Notes: generated from the letters alone by a model not told the origin. A stretch of DNA of 64,000 nt from an uncultured Christensenella sp. (GCA_910577055.1 CAJTKX010000001.1:62001-126000); one strand, 5' to 3'; positions 49,372 to 59,600 are shown, counted from the stretch's first letter. Numbers and translations: made by a program.

Positions 49372-51726
49372 TTATTTTAACTTTATAAAAGTAACCCCCG
49401 TTTCGCCCTCGCCGTACTTGCCGAGGCGGAAACTTTCCACGTTTTTATGCCGTTTAAGTCGCTCCGCAATTGCGTTTTTTAACTTGCCCGTACCCACGCC
49501 GTGAATAACCTTTACTTCTTCCAAATTGTCGGTTACGGCGCGGTCTATAAAATTATCCACCTCGTACAGTGCCTCTTCAACGGTCATTCCAAGCACGTTT
49601 ATTTCCAAAACGGGCATCGATTTGGGCAACCTTTTTACGACTTTTACGCTCTTCGGCTTTTCCTTTTCCTCGCCGACAATAAGCAAATCTTTTAGCTTTA
49701 AGTGCATTTTAAGGCTTCCGCATCGAACCTCCGTCTCGCCCTTAGCGGCGTTATAGGCAACGACTTGCCCGCGGCAATCCATAGGCTTAACGAAAACGTT
49801 GATACCTACCCTTATGTTTTGCGCGGTTGCGGGCGCAAAGTCGATAACTTGCTTTTTTTCTTCCTCTTCTTCAAACGCTTTTTCTTTGAGCTTATTTTTA
49901 AGGGTGCGCGCGGCAATCAAATCCGCTTCTTTAAGCTCTTCCTTTTTGAAAATTTCTTCTATTGCGGCAAGCATCTCTTCGGCTTGCTCGGTGCGTTCGG
50001 ATATTATTCTGCGGCTTTCCGTGCGCGCAGAACGATTGATTTTGTCTTTTTCGCGGTTAAGCTCTGCTATCTGAGCATTAACCCTATCAAGCTTTTCGCG
50101 CCATTCAAGTTGCATAGCGGAAATTTCGGCAAGCTTCTTTTCCGCATCGATTCGGCTCTCCTCTGCGCGACGGACGACGTTTTCAAAGCTTCTTGCGCCC
50201 TCGGACAAATAACTTTCCGCACGGTCTAAAATTTCTTTGCTCATTCCAAGCCGCTTGGAAATAGATAAAGCATTGCTTGCCCCCGGCAGCCCTATTTTTA
50301 TTCTGTACAGCGGCTTTAAAGTGTCCGTATCGAATTCCATACTCGCGTTTTCTATCCCGCCTACGGTGTACGCAAACTCTTTTAACGGCGTGTAGTGCGT
50401 GGTTACAATACCCTTTGCGCCGCAGTCCAAAAGGTGCTTAACAACGGATTTGGCAAGCGCTTGCCCCTCGTCGGGATTGGTTCCGCCGCCAAGTTCGTCT
50501 ATAAGCACAAGGCTGTCTTTATCCGCGCCGTTGCATATATCGATTACGCTTGTAATGTGCGATGAAAAGGTCGATAAGCTTTCTTCTATGCTTTGGCTAT
50601 CGCCGATATCGCAGTAAATTTTTGAAAATATTCCAACCGAGCTACCCTCTGCCGCGGGAATATAAAGCCCGCACGCCGCCATAAGACAGAACAGCCCGCA
50701 CATCTTTAAAGTTACGGTTTTGCCGCCCGTATTAGCGCCGCTTAACAGCAAAAAGTTGTAATTTCCGCCAAGTTCCAAGGAAACGGGAACGACATTGTCC
50801 TTATCGATAAGCGGATGCCGCCCTTTAATGATATCGATATAGCCGCGGTTATTAACCTTGGGCTTGGTACATTTTTTAATATAGCAATACTCCGCTTTTG
50901 CAAAACGCGCGTCGAGCTCGGCAAGAATTTCGGCGTCCTTGTTAAGCTGCTCGGAAAGACTGCCCAAGCGCGCAGACAAAGCTTTTAAAATCGCTTCTAC
51001 TTCCTCGCGCTCGTCAATAGTCAAGGCAATAAGCTCGTTGTTAAGCTCCAAAATATATTCCGGCTCTATAAAGAACGTTGCTCCCGTTTTGGAACGGTCG
51101 TGTATAAAGCCTTTGACTCGGTTTTTGTGCTCCGCCTTTACGGGAACTACAAAACGGTCGTTTCTTATTGTAACTATGCCGTCTTGCAAAAACTCCGAAT
51201 ACTTGCCGGAAGCGTATTCCGACAACTTCTCGCGTATACGAGCGTTAAGGCTCTTTATTTTGGCACGGATTGAATAAAGTCTGTCGCTTGCATTATCGCT
51301 AAGCGCGTCTACGGAAATTATTTTGTCGCAAATATCGTCTTCAAGCCCTTTGTCAAAATAAATGTTGCGCGTTAAGGACTTGGTAAGCGGCAACTCTTCG
51401 CACTTTTCGATGCTTGTAAAGGCAATTCTTGCCGAACGCAGCAGCGCGGCGCAATCCAACAGTTCTTTACAAGACAAAGTAGAGCCTTTTGCCGCCCTTT
51501 TTAAAACCTCGTCAACGTCGGGAAAACCTTCGATTTTACCCACGCCGTAAGTATAAAGAAGTTTATCGCACTCCTCGGTTATGTCAAGTCTTTGTCTGAC
51601 TTCGGCAATATCGCTTGACGGTTTGCATGCAAAAACAATCGACTTGCCGCCAACAGTCGTCGTAAACTCCGCAACCGAAGAAAGAATTTTATTAAGTTCA
51701 AGCTTTTCTAAACTTTTATTATCCAT
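49372..51726 (-). CDS. mutS2: MutS2, endonuclease/ribosome-rescue ATPase
   Basis: A 784-residue MutS2. It has the clamp and core regions, an ATPase with Walker A GANTGGKTVTLK and Walker B LVLIDELGGGTNPDEG, a long coiled segment (about 510-630) and a C-terminal Smr domain (EINVLGMTVEEAL, HGVGTGKLKNA). Members suppress recombination and, in Bacillus, split collided ribosomes. The ATG lies three bases after the U32 stop and has no obvious ribosome site, so coupling is likely. Confidence 0.94.
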   Translation of the reverse strand: MDNKSLEKLELNKILSSVAEFTTTVGGKSIVFACKPSSDIAEVRQRLDITEECDKLLYTYGVGKIEGFPDVDEVLKRAAKGSTLSCKELLDCAALLRSARIAFTSIEKCEELPLTKSLTRNIYFDKGLEDDICDKIISVDALSDNASDRLYSIRAKIKSLNARIREKLSEYASGKYSEFLQDGIVTIRNDRFVVPVKAEHKNRVKGFIHDRSKTGATFFIEPEYILELNNELIALTIDEREEVEAILKALSARLGSLSEQLNKDAEILAELDARFAKAEYCYIKKCTKPKVNNRGYIDIIKGRHPLIDKDNVVPVSLELGGNYNFLLLSGANTGGKTVTLKMCGLFCLMAACGLYIPAAEGSSVGIFSKIYCDIGDSQSIEESLSTFSSHITSVIDICNGADKDSLVLIDELGGGTNPDEGQALAKSVVKHLLDCGAKGIVTTHYTPLKEFAYTVGGIENASMEFDTDTLKPLYRIKIGLPGASNALSISKRLGMSKEILDRAESYLSEGARSFENVVRRAEESRIDAEKKLAEISAMQLEWREKLDRVNAQIAELNREKDKINRSARTESRRIISERTEQAEEMLAAIEEIFKKEELKEADLIAARTLKNKLKEKAFEEEEEKKQVIDFAPATAQNIRVGINVFVKPMDCRGQVVAYNAAKGETEVRCGSLKMHLKLKDLLIVGEEKEKPKSVKVVKRLPKSMPVLEINVLGMTVEEALYEVDNFIDRAVTDNLEEVKVIHGVGTGKLKNAIAERLKRHKNVESFRLGKYGEGETGVTFIKLK

Positions 51727-51729
51727 AAA

Positions 51730-53901
51730 TCAAAAAACAGACAGTTCGGAATGTCCGCGCGTGTAGTTTTTCAAATATTCGCGCAAAGTACCTTTTTTTA
51801 ATGCATTTATAAGTCCGTTTGGCGTATTTTGCAAAGTACAGTCCAAAAGTGCGCCCGTGTTTGACGAAGCCGCCAAACTTGCGCAGTTGTACAGCTCAAA
51901 TCTACACGCGCATGTTTTATATCTTCTGAGAGGGAATTTTCTTCCGTTTTCGTCGGTTAAAGTATATTCCCTACGCTTATCGCAGCTTTGGCACTTTCTT
52001 TCAAAAGGGCAATAAATTAAGTCCATAACCTTAATATCCCCCGCCGCAAGATAAAATGTATTTGCCGTAGAAATTTTGTCCGCCTCGGATAGTGTCAGCT
52101 CCTTGGAAAGCGAAATATATTTCGCATTGCAAAGCTCGACGTCGATGCAGTTTGAAATGTTAAATCCCGTGCCGGCAAACAACGGCTTTTTAAGCTCCTT
52201 GGAAAGTTCGATACCGTAAAGCCCGTCACTGTAAACGCCATCGAAATTTAAAGCAAGTTTTTTGACTTCTTCAATCTCTTTTCCGATAAGATAAGGAGGT
52301 AAAAATAGAAATTTTTCTCCCTTAAAGCCTTTTGTAAGCGTAAAAACATCGCTGTTAAAATCTGACAGCTTCAGTATTCCTATATCTGCGTCCAAATCGC
52401 ATAAATTTGTGCAAATTGCTGCAATTTTCGCGTTTTTGACGCCGCTTTTATGTGAAAAATTGCATTGCGGTGCGATAACGTTATGAAAACTTTCAGTTAA
52501 ATTATCGTAAAAATTTTTGTATGCGTTGCGCCTTAACGCATTTAACTCGGACGCGGGCATAAACACTCCGTCCGTCTGAACTTTGCCGAAACTTACTTCG
52601 AACGGGTATTTATCCACCTTTTTAAACGCGCCCTTGATTTCCCCAACAGTTAAAGGTCGGGTTTGCGCGCCGTCAAGCGGCTTTTCGCCCGTAAAAACCT
52701 TTCCGTTTATCGTAATTTCGGCTTTTTTACCCGCAAAACAGCTTACTTCAACCAATAAAGGCAACTTGCGCTCATACGACAAAAGCCTTGCATTGAGCAT
52801 GGTATCGGTTGTTATGAAAACTTTATCGCCGTTTTTAAGGCGAGCTTTTGTTGAAAGCACAAATCCGCTTTTGGTTTCGCAAAGATAAGCCGCGCCGCCA
52901 ATCTCTATGCCGCTGCGCAAAATTTTAAAACCGTCGCCCTTTGTAAATTTTTGGCGAGTTTGACATACAAATTTGCCGTTTTCCACCTTAATTACCCCCA
53001 CAAATTCGCCGATATGTCCTTGAATTTGCGAAGAAATAAACGATTTATCTTGACCGAAAGCAAGCCCCTTTGTATAATTTCCGCGGTTAAAAGTGCGCTT
53101 TAAATTGCTTAAATCGCTTTGACTTGTACAACCGTCAAGCAAATTTCTATAATATTTGACGGCGGCGGCAACGTATTCGGGGCGACGCATTCTTCCCTCT
53201 ATCTTAAACGATGCCACGCCCGCAGATTTAAGCCGCTCAACACACTCTCCCACGCTTAAATCGGATAACGAAAGACGGTATGCGCACTCTTCGAATCCAT
53301 CGCGGTCAATTGAGTACTTTTTTCTGCACGGTTGTTTACATTTTCCGCGATTGCCGCTGTTTCCGCCCGCAAACGACGAAAGATAGCACTGACCCGAAAA
53401 ACAAGTGCAAAGCGCGCCTTGTACAAAAACTTCGGTTTCTATTATTTCGGCAATTTTTTCGACATCCTCAATCGCTGTTTCCCGCGCTAAAATTACGCGG
53501 TCAAAGCCGTATTCCTTAGCCAAACGCGCGCCATAGACGTTACACACGCCCGCTTGGGTAGAAAGATGCAATACCATTTGCGGGCAGTTGCTTTTTAAAT
53601 ATTTGCCTAAAAATATATCGGAAAGGATTATTGCATCCGCGCCCTTATTCCAAACGTTTACGGCGGAAGAGATAAACCCCTCCAACTCGCCGTCCTTTAC
53701 AAGGGTGTTCATAGCAACATAAACTTTTACGCCGAAAGCGCGGCAATATTTTGAGATTTCCTCGAAATTTTCGTAATCGAAATTTTCCGCAGAACTTCTT
53801 GCGGAATATTCCTTTAACCCTAAATATATCGCATTTGCGCCCGCATTTACCGCCGCGAAAACGCTGTTTTTATCCCCCGCAGGGGCTAAAATTTCAGACA
53901 T
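51730..53901 (-). CDS. U32-family peptidase, long form
   Basis: A 723-residue U32 protein. The family signature is TEVFVQGALCTCFSGQCYLS, with further cysteines in GNRGKCKQPCRKKY. A C-terminal block has CPFERKCQSCDKRREY and YKTCACRFELYNC, suggesting a metal or Fe-S site. U32 members act in collagen breakdown, rRNA or tRNA hydroxylation (RlhA, TrhP); the long Clostridial form is of uncertain role. The ATG follows the HAD stop by one base. Confidence 0.87.
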   Translation of the reverse strand: MSEILAPAGDKNSVFAAVNAGANAIYLGLKEYSARSSAENFDYENFEEISKYCRAFGVKVYVAMNTLVKDGELEGFISSAVNVWNKGADAIILSDIFLGKYLKSNCPQMVLHLSTQAGVCNVYGARLAKEYGFDRVILARETAIEDVEKIAEIIETEVFVQGALCTCFSGQCYLSSFAGGNSGNRGKCKQPCRKKYSIDRDGFEECAYRLSLSDLSVGECVERLKSAGVASFKIEGRMRRPEYVAAAVKYYRNLLDGCTSQSDLSNLKRTFNRGNYTKGLAFGQDKSFISSQIQGHIGEFVGVIKVENGKFVCQTRQKFTKGDGFKILRSGIEIGGAAYLCETKSGFVLSTKARLKNGDKVFITTDTMLNARLLSYERKLPLLVEVSCFAGKKAEITINGKVFTGEKPLDGAQTRPLTVGEIKGAFKKVDKYPFEVSFGKVQTDGVFMPASELNALRRNAYKNFYDNLTESFHNVIAPQCNFSHKSGVKNAKIAAICTNLCDLDADIGILKLSDFNSDVFTLTKGFKGEKFLFLPPYLIGKEIEEVKKLALNFDGVYSDGLYGIELSKELKKPLFAGTGFNISNCIDVELCNAKYISLSKELTLSEADKISTANTFYLAAGDIKVMDLIYCPFERKCQSCDKRREYTLTDENGRKFPLRRYKTCACRFELYNCASLAASSNTGALLDCTLQNTPNGLINALKKGTLREYLKNYTRGHSELSVF

Positions 53902-53902
53902 A

Positions 53903-54730
53903 TTAACTTAAATAACCGAATTTTTCTATAACTTGGGCAACCGCGCCCTCGTTGTTGGTAACAGATACGAAATTTGCCGCGTTTTTCAAGGTTTCGGTAG
54001 CGTTACCTACAGCAACGCCCATACCCGCCGCTTTAACCATAGACAAGTCGTTTAAATTATCGCCCATAGCAACGGTTTTTTCAATGGGAATGCCGAACTT
54101 ATCGGCAAGAAATTTAACAGCCGCGCCCTTATTGTCGTTTAAGGGAGAAACTTCGACAAGCACCTTCGCGCTGCAAGTTACGTCGTATTTATCGCTTAAT
54201 CTTCGTGAAAGCTCGGCATATAGCGCGGCTTGTTCTTCTTGAGCGACTAAAATAGTGATTTTTTGGCAGAAAAGGTTGTTTTTTAAAACAAAGTCGCCAA
54301 TGTTGCCTTCGACAAAATTTGCGCTGACGCCGATAATTTCCTCATACCGACGCAAATATACATTGTCCTTCGGGATATCGGTATAAATATCGTCACCGCA
54401 ATAAACGTTTACGGGGTGCCCCAACTCTTTAATGTTGCGGCAAATTTCGGCAACGCCTTCGCTGTGTATGCCGCCGTTTTTCAAAATTTTTCCGCTTTCT
54501 ATGTCCGCAATGACCGTACCTTGATATGCTACAACAAGCCCTTTTAAGCCAAGCTCTCTTACGCGCGGAAGAATACTGCACGTCATTCTACCCGTACAGA
54601 CGGCAAAAATACCGCCGCAATCGATATAATTTTTTATTGCCGAACGCACCTCGGGCAGAATCTGTTGGTCATCGGTTATAAGCGTACCGTCAAAATCGGA
54701 AACGATAAGTTTATAATTTAATTTCTTCAT
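53903..54730 (-). CDS. Cof-type HAD phosphatase
   Basis: A 275-residue HAD-superfamily, Cof-type (IIB) hydrolase. Motif I is VSDFDGTLITDD, motif III Lys lies in NDNKGAAVKFL, and motif IV is MGDNLNDLSMVKAAG. These enzymes dephosphorylate sugar phosphates and cofactors such as FMN or PLP; the substrate is not clear. It overlaps uvrC by four bases (ATGA). Confidence 0.88.
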   Translation of the reverse strand: MKKLNYKLIVSDFDGTLITDDQQILPEVRSAIKNYIDCGGIFAVCTGRMTCSILPRVRELGLKGLVVAYQGTVIADIESGKILKNGGIHSEGVAEICRNIKELGHPVNVYCGDDIYTDIPKDNVYLRRYEEIIGVSANFVEGNIGDFVLKNNLFCQKITILVAQEEQAALYAELSRRLSDKYDVTCSAKVLVEVSPLNDNKGAAVKFLADKFGIPIEKTVAMGDNLNDLSMVKAAGMGVAVGNATETLKNAANFVSVTNNEGAVAQVIEKFGYLS

Positions 54731-56535
54731 AAGTTCTCTTTTAAATAATCGTAAATATTTTTAGCTATCGTTTTGGAAATGCCGTTAACTTCGGCAAGCT
54801 CCTCAACGCTTGCGCTCATAATTTTATCGAGAGTGCCGAACTTCTCTAAAAGCGCCATTCTTTTTACCTTGCCTACACCGTCAATTTCGGATAAAACGCT
54901 GCTTAAATTACGCTTAGAGTGCAAGTTTCTGAAATAAGTTATGGCGAAACGGTGAGCCTCGTCGCGTATCCTTTGCAACATTTTCAAAGAATAATCACGG
55001 TGCGGTATTTTCACGCTTTCGTCGGAATCAAGGGTAAAAACCTCTTCCTCACGCTTGGCAAGCGAAATCAATTCTATTCCGTCTATATTTTTTCTGTCGA
55101 AAATTTCTTTTACGGAAGAAAGCTGACCTTTACCGCCGTCGATTATTATAAGGTCGGGCTTGGGAAAGCGTTCTTCCTCGTCTGTACCGAGCTTATCAAG
55201 CCGACGGGTCAAAACCTCTTGCAGCGAGGCAAAATCGTTAGCGCCCTCAACCGTCTTTATTTTAAAGCGGCGATAACTCGACCTATCCGATTCGCCGTCG
55301 ATAAAAACAACCATAGAACCGACTTTATCCACTCCGCTGATATTGGAAATATCATAGCACTCCATTCGGCGCGGGTAGACTTTTAACGACAGCAGTTCTT
55401 GCAAGTGCTTGCAAGCGTTCACCGTCATATCGTCCTTGTGCTTTATCTTGTCTACCGATTTTTCAAGGTACTCTTCGGCGTTCTTTTTCGCCATTTGCAA
55501 AAGCCTTGCCTTATCGCCTTGCTTTGCAAGAGTTATTTCTACGGTTTTATCAAACTTTTCTTTGAAGTAGTTCTGTAACAGTTCTTTTTCGCAAAACTCT
55601 TCGCAGATAATCTCTGCGGGGATATCGTGATTTTGATAGTATTGAACAATGAACCCAGTCAAAGCTTCGCCGTCGGTTAAGTGCGCTTCGTCTAAAGCAA
55701 ATGAGCTGCCGCCTTGCATTATTCCCTTGCGCGTAACAAGAATATTTACCGCAGAATACAGCCCGTTATTTGCGTAAGCGATTATATCGGCGTCAACGTA
55801 GCGGTTTAAAGAAGTTATTCTTTTTGCTTCAAGCTTGGACAGCATTTCAAGCTTTTTTTTGTATTCGAGCGCAAGCTCGAAATTTTCCCCTTCCGCCGCC
55901 GCAACCATTTTATTTTTTAGCAAGGTTTCGGCTTCTTTATAGTTGCCGTCAAGGAAACTAAGCGCATTTTTTACGCGCACGGCGTAGTCCTCTTTACTGA
56001 TTTTGCCCGCACACGGCGCGTAGCATCTGCCTATGTGATAATTTAAGCACTCGCGCTTTTTGCCCGTAGTTGCGGTATGACAAAGCCGAACGCAATAGGT
56101 CAGTTGCAAAATATCGAGAATATCTTTGCAGCTTATGCCGCCCATAAACGGACCGAAATACTTTCCGCCGTCCTTTTTAATTTTGCGCGTTATACAAAAG
56201 TTGGGGAACTCTTCCCGCATATTCGCTTTCACATACGGGTAAGTTTTATCGTCCTTTAACAGAATATTGTACTTGGGCTTGTGCTTTTTTATCAAATTGT
56301 TTTCAAGCGCAAGCGCGTCAATTTCGGAATTAGTTATTATATAGTTGAAATCACGGATATTTTCAACCATTTTCATAACTTTTTCGGGCTTTTCCGAGCT
56401 GTGAAAATACTGCCGCACTCTATTTTTAAGCACGCGCGCCTTGCCGACGTATATTATATTTTTATACTCGTCAAGCATAATATAAACGCCCGGATTTTCC
56501 GGCAGCAGTTTAAGCTTTTCCTTTATTACGTCCAT
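54727..56535 (-). CDS. uvrC: UvrABC system endonuclease subunit C
   Basis: Makes both incisions in nucleotide-excision repair. The 602-residue protein has the GIY-YIG nuclease (NPGVYIMLDEYKNIIYVGKA), a Cys-rich region (CLNYHIGRCYAPC), a UVR helix (about 205-235), the RNase H-like endonuclease (ISNISG... and LIIDGGKGQL) and a helix-hairpin-helix end. It is first of uvrC-HAD-U32-mutS2; AGGGA precedes the ATG. Confidence 0.96.
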   Translation of the reverse strand: MDVIKEKLKLLPENPGVYIMLDEYKNIIYVGKARVLKNRVRQYFHSSEKPEKVMKMVENIRDFNYIITNSEIDALALENNLIKKHKPKYNILLKDDKTYPYVKANMREEFPNFCITRKIKKDGGKYFGPFMGGISCKDILDILQLTYCVRLCHTATTGKKRECLNYHIGRCYAPCAGKISKEDYAVRVKNALSFLDGNYKEAETLLKNKMVAAAEGENFELALEYKKKLEMLSKLEAKRITSLNRYVDADIIAYANNGLYSAVNILVTRKGIMQGGSSFALDEAHLTDGEALTGFIVQYYQNHDIPAEIICEEFCEKELLQNYFKEKFDKTVEITLAKQGDKARLLQMAKKNAEEYLEKSVDKIKHKDDMTVNACKHLQELLSLKVYPRRMECYDISNISGVDKVGSMVVFIDGESDRSSYRRFKIKTVEGANDFASLQEVLTRRLDKLGTDEEERFPKPDLIIIDGGKGQLSSVKEIFDRKNIDGIELISLAKREEEVFTLDSDESVKIPHRDYSLKMLQRIRDEAHRFAITYFRNLHSKRNLSSVLSEIDGVGKVKRMALLEKFGTLDKIMSASVEELAEVNGISKTIAKNIYDYLKENL

Positions 56536-56550
56536 AATTCCCTACTTTAA

Positions 56551-56579
56551 AGTATAACATATAGCGATTATTTTTGCAA
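56551..56579 (-). promoter_or_regulatory. uvrC operon promoter
   Basis: Minus strand: TTGCAA (56579-56574), 17-base spacer, extended -10 TG-T-TATACT (TATACT 56556-56551). No SOS box is visible. Confidence 0.78.
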
Positions 56580-56600
56580 TATTTCCGCGCTCTTAAACTA

Positions 56601-56632
56601 AAAAAGGTCTTGCCTTACGACAAGACCTTTTT
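56601..56632 (-). terminator. Terminator after the pectate lyase gene
   Basis: AAAAAGGTCTTG and CAAGACCTTTTT pair around eight bases; T-rich on the minus strand. Confidence 0.9.
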
Positions 56633-56633
56633 G

Positions 56634-59105
56634 TTAATTTTTGATTAACGGGAAATAAGAGTTTAATGCCGCGTCAGTCGAAATCGGCAGCCAATCGCTT
56701 GCCTTATGCACACCCGCATTGTTTATGCATTCCCACTTCGCATCGGCAGCCGAATTAAGAAGGCTAACCTTAGTCGTTCCGTTACTGTTAAGATAGAACA
56801 TGTTCGCGTCGTTGTCAAGGCAATAATTACTTGCTGACCCCGTAGGGTTCATAAAGTTATTGTTTGCTACACCTTGACTTCTTGATGTTGCATTTGTTAT
56901 AGCATACGACGAGTTGTAACTACAACCGATAAACTCACAGCCCCATAGTTTGACTACCGCATTAGTTTCGGTTCTTATGGTGTCGTTACAATATTCAAAA
57001 TAACAAGCCTCCACAAAGGCATACATATTATTTCTTGCGGAAAGACAATAATCGCTTGTAGCCCTATAATAGTTATTGAACATATGGATATTCGCTTGTC
57101 TACCCATAGGAAGTCTGCTTTGGCACTGGTCATAGAAGTTGTGGTGGAAAGTTACATTGGAAGAATAACTTGTATCACCCGAACCTACAAGCCCCGTTTT
57201 ATGATTATAATAGTATCTGTTATACGATACGGTTACGTTTCCTACATTTTTGAAGTCGGTCGCCCCGTCGCCGTCAGCCTTATCTTGGTCATCGGACAAA
57301 TCCCAATAACTCTTACCCCTATTAAAGGTACAATTATGCACCCAAATATTGTATGATTTAAATGCCGTTACATCGGATGTTGAAGCGCCTTGGAAACTAC
57401 AAGCGTCCTCGGTATAGTCTGTAAAGGTTAAATTCCTTATTTCGATTGAACTTGCGTATTTCCATGTCATACCCCATTGGAATATTTCCGCGTCGGTACC
57501 AATTCCTTCAACCGTAACGTTTTTAGCATTAGAACTGCTACCGCCTATCTGACAATCGTTCCAATCGGTATCGGACGCAACTGTCATTTCGCTTGTCAAA
57601 CCTACAAGCTTAGTTATTCCTTTTTCAAGTTCAAACCCATAGTTGTCAATTAATTCTTGTTGTGTATATTTACGTGCCGATAATGTTATGCCAAGTTTCT
57701 CTTTTGTTTGGTCTATAACTTCTTGGGCAGTAATCTTAGCGCCTTGTTTTGTGTAAGCAATCATTGGTTGCCCGTCTTTGTGTGCCCACGTTGGCGCGGA
57801 AATTCTGCCTATAATACGGACAATTACGGGTTTCGATGACCTATACGAATATTTTAGTACAGATACAAGTCCCACACCGTCATCACTCTTTAAATAAGAT
57901 GCCGTAACGGAATTCTTGGTTTGCTCAGTTACGTAAATAATTTCTGCGTTAGATTTAGGGGTGCCGTTGTCTGTATATCCCCCTACGCCGTTTGTGTAAT
58001 TAAAGTACGCATAACCCGAACGGTCGTAAGCCTTAACCGTTATCGGGTCACTACTTGCCGGTTCACCGTTAACGTTAACGCTAATTTCACAAGTACCCGC
58101 TTCTATGCCGACTATATCCGCACGGACTGTATCATCTGAAATGCGGCGAATAAGATATTCTTTGTCCTTACCCGATAAGGTAACGGTGCTGCCGTTGTTA
58201 GATTTGTAGGAAACTTCTACCGCGTCAAGCGATACGCTTTGGTCAAGCTCCAATTCCACAAACGCGCCCTCTTCATATCCGCCGAAAGTTGCGTTTAGGG
58301 CGCCCGGCTCGCGCCATCTTGCCCAATACTCTTTGTTGCCCGATTCCGTTGCGCCGACAGCGGTCACCTTGGTTCCGCCGCTTGCAGCCGTGTACCAGCC
58401 GGCAAAAACTTTATCCTTAAGCGTAGGCGTAGGCAAAGTTTTCCCTTCGCCGAAAGTGTACTGTATAACGTTTCCGCCCGCAAGCGTACCTCCGCCTAAA
58501 TTTAGCGTTATATTAAAAGTTTTACCCTCCGAGGTAGCGTAATAAATTTTATTGCCATGGTCGGTTACGGAAATTTCCGTAACCTTGTTACCCGACATAC
58601 TGCCCTCATACCAACCGTTAAAATTGTAATTGGGGTTGGAAGGCGTAGGCAAAGCTGCCCCTACGCCGTAAACATATGAAGTAGGCGTTTGGGTAGTTAC
58701 AACTTTATTGTTTACATAATAAGTAATCGTATAAGTCTTAGGCGTCCACTTTGCGTAGAAAGTTTTGTCACCCGTTGCAGACGAGGGGATTGCGGTTACT
58801 GAATTCCCGTCCTTATCTGCAGTTTCATACCAACCGACAAAGTCGTAATAGTCTTTTGTGGGGGTAGGTAAAGTTTTTACGGTACCAGAAGTATACTCGG
58901 TAAACGGTTCGTCCAAATCGCCGCCGTCAAGGTCAAGCGTGACCGAATACGTCGTGCCGTTACCTTCTCCGCCGACATCTCCCTCGCCGCCGTTGCCGCC
59001 TTTACCGAAAAAGTCGTTTAAAACGTCGCAAGCCGTTAAAGTTGTCAAAGCTAACGCCAAAATTAAAGAAATTATTACTTTTGATAATGATTTTATTGCT
59101 TTCAC
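56634..59105 (-). CDS. Pectate lyase-like lipoprotein with InlB-type repeats
   Basis: An 823-residue exported protein. A signal peptide ends in the lipobox TLTAC (Cys near residue 26) and is followed by a Gly-rich linker. Three Listeria-Bacteroides (InlB B/Flg_new) repeats span about 50-270 (FVGWYETADKDG, FNGWYEGSMSG, FAGWYTAASGG). A beta-sandwich of unclear type comes next, and from about 430 a polysaccharide lyase family 1 beta-helix: DGATDFKNVGNVTVSYNRY, VTFHHNFYDQCQSRLPMGR (catalytic-type RxPxxR Arg) and HMFNNYY. It should cut pectin at the cell surface. GTG 59105 has GGAG 8 bases upstream; TTG 59111 is too close. Confidence 0.87.
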   Translation of the reverse strand: MKAIKSLSKVIISLILALALTTLTACDVLNDFFGKGGNGGEGDVGGEGNGTTYSVTLDLDGGDLDEPFTEYTSGTVKTLPTPTKDYYDFVGWYETADKDGNSVTAIPSSATGDKTFYAKWTPKTYTITYYVNNKVVTTQTPTSYVYGVGAALPTPSNPNYNFNGWYEGSMSGNKVTEISVTDHGNKIYYATSEGKTFNITLNLGGGTLAGGNVIQYTFGEGKTLPTPTLKDKVFAGWYTAASGGTKVTAVGATESGNKEYWARWREPGALNATFGGYEEGAFVELELDQSVSLDAVEVSYKSNNGSTVTLSGKDKEYLIRRISDDTVRADIVGIEAGTCEISVNVNGEPASSDPITVKAYDRSGYAYFNYTNGVGGYTDNGTPKSNAEIIYVTEQTKNSVTASYLKSDDGVGLVSVLKYSYRSSKPVIVRIIGRISAPTWAHKDGQPMIAYTKQGAKITAQEVIDQTKEKLGITLSARKYTQQELIDNYGFELEKGITKLVGLTSEMTVASDTDWNDCQIGGSSSNAKNVTVEGIGTDAEIFQWGMTWKYASSIEIRNLTFTDYTEDACSFQGASTSDVTAFKSYNIWVHNCTFNRGKSYWDLSDDQDKADGDGATDFKNVGNVTVSYNRYYYNHKTGLVGSGDTSYSSNVTFHHNFYDQCQSRLPMGRQANIHMFNNYYRATSDYCLSARNNMYAFVEACYFEYCNDTIRTETNAVVKLWGCEFIGCSYNSSYAITNATSRSQGVANNNFMNPTGSASNYCLDNDANMFYLNSNGTTKVSLLNSAADAKWECINNAGVHKASDWLPISTDAALNSYFPLIKN

Positions 59106-59134
59106 CGTCAATTCTCCAAAACTTCGCTAATTAT

Positions 59135-59163
59135 ATTTTAACATGAAAACAGATAATTTTCAA
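59135..59163 (-). promoter_or_regulatory. Pectate lyase gene promoter
   Basis: Minus strand: TTGAAA (59163-59158), 17-base spacer, extended -10 TG-T-TAAAAT (TAAAAT 59140-59135). Confidence 0.78.
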
Positions 59164-59204
59164 CAATTTTAGATAATAATTTTCAATTAAATATTTATAT
59201 ACTT

Positions 59205-59225
59205 AAAAAGCGGCTTTATCGCCGC
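59205..59225 (-). terminator. arsR terminator
   Basis: GCGGC and GCCGC close a short hairpin around six bases, followed by five T on the minus strand. Confidence 0.75.
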
Positions 59226-59242
59226 CATTTTTAAGTATTAAG

Positions 59243-59581
59243 TTAACAGCCTAAAAATTCAACGCCTTTAAGCATAACGTCGTTTACGGTATCGTTCACT
59301 AAGCTGTAAAATATTATTTTACCCGAACGCTCGCTTTTTACAATGCCCAAATTCTTCAAAAGCCGCAACTGATGCGAAACCGTCGTTTGGTTAATTTCAA
59401 GCACGCGCGATAAATCCGTAACGCACATTTCGGAAATAGCCAAAGCCGATAACATTCTAACCCGAGTAGGGTCGGCAAAAATCGAAAAGAAACAAACTAT
59501 GCTTTCAAGAACGTCGCCCTCCGGCACATATTCCTTAACCAAATCTTTTGTGCGCCTATCTAATAACATCGTGTCTTGCAT
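59243..59581 (-). CDS. ArsR/SmtB-family transcription regulator
   Basis: A 112-residue winged-helix metal-type repressor. The HTH is TDLSRVLEINQTTVSHQLRLLK, written here in two parts: TDLSRVLEIN then QTTVSHQLRLLK. The Cys in MCVTDL matches the position of the ELCVCDL metal motif, which keeps only one of its two cysteines. It lies 92 bases downstream of copA with its own promoter, so it may respond to a metal or govern itself. GGAGG precedes the ATG by 7 bases. Confidence 0.87.
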   Translation of the reverse strand: MQDTMLLDRRTKDLVKEYVPEGDVLESIVCFFSIFADPTRVRMLSALAISEMCVTDLSRVLEINQTTVSHQLRLLKNLGIVKSERSGKIIFYSLVNDTVNDVMLKGVEFLGC

Positions 59582-59600
59582 ATTGCGACCTCCTAATACA

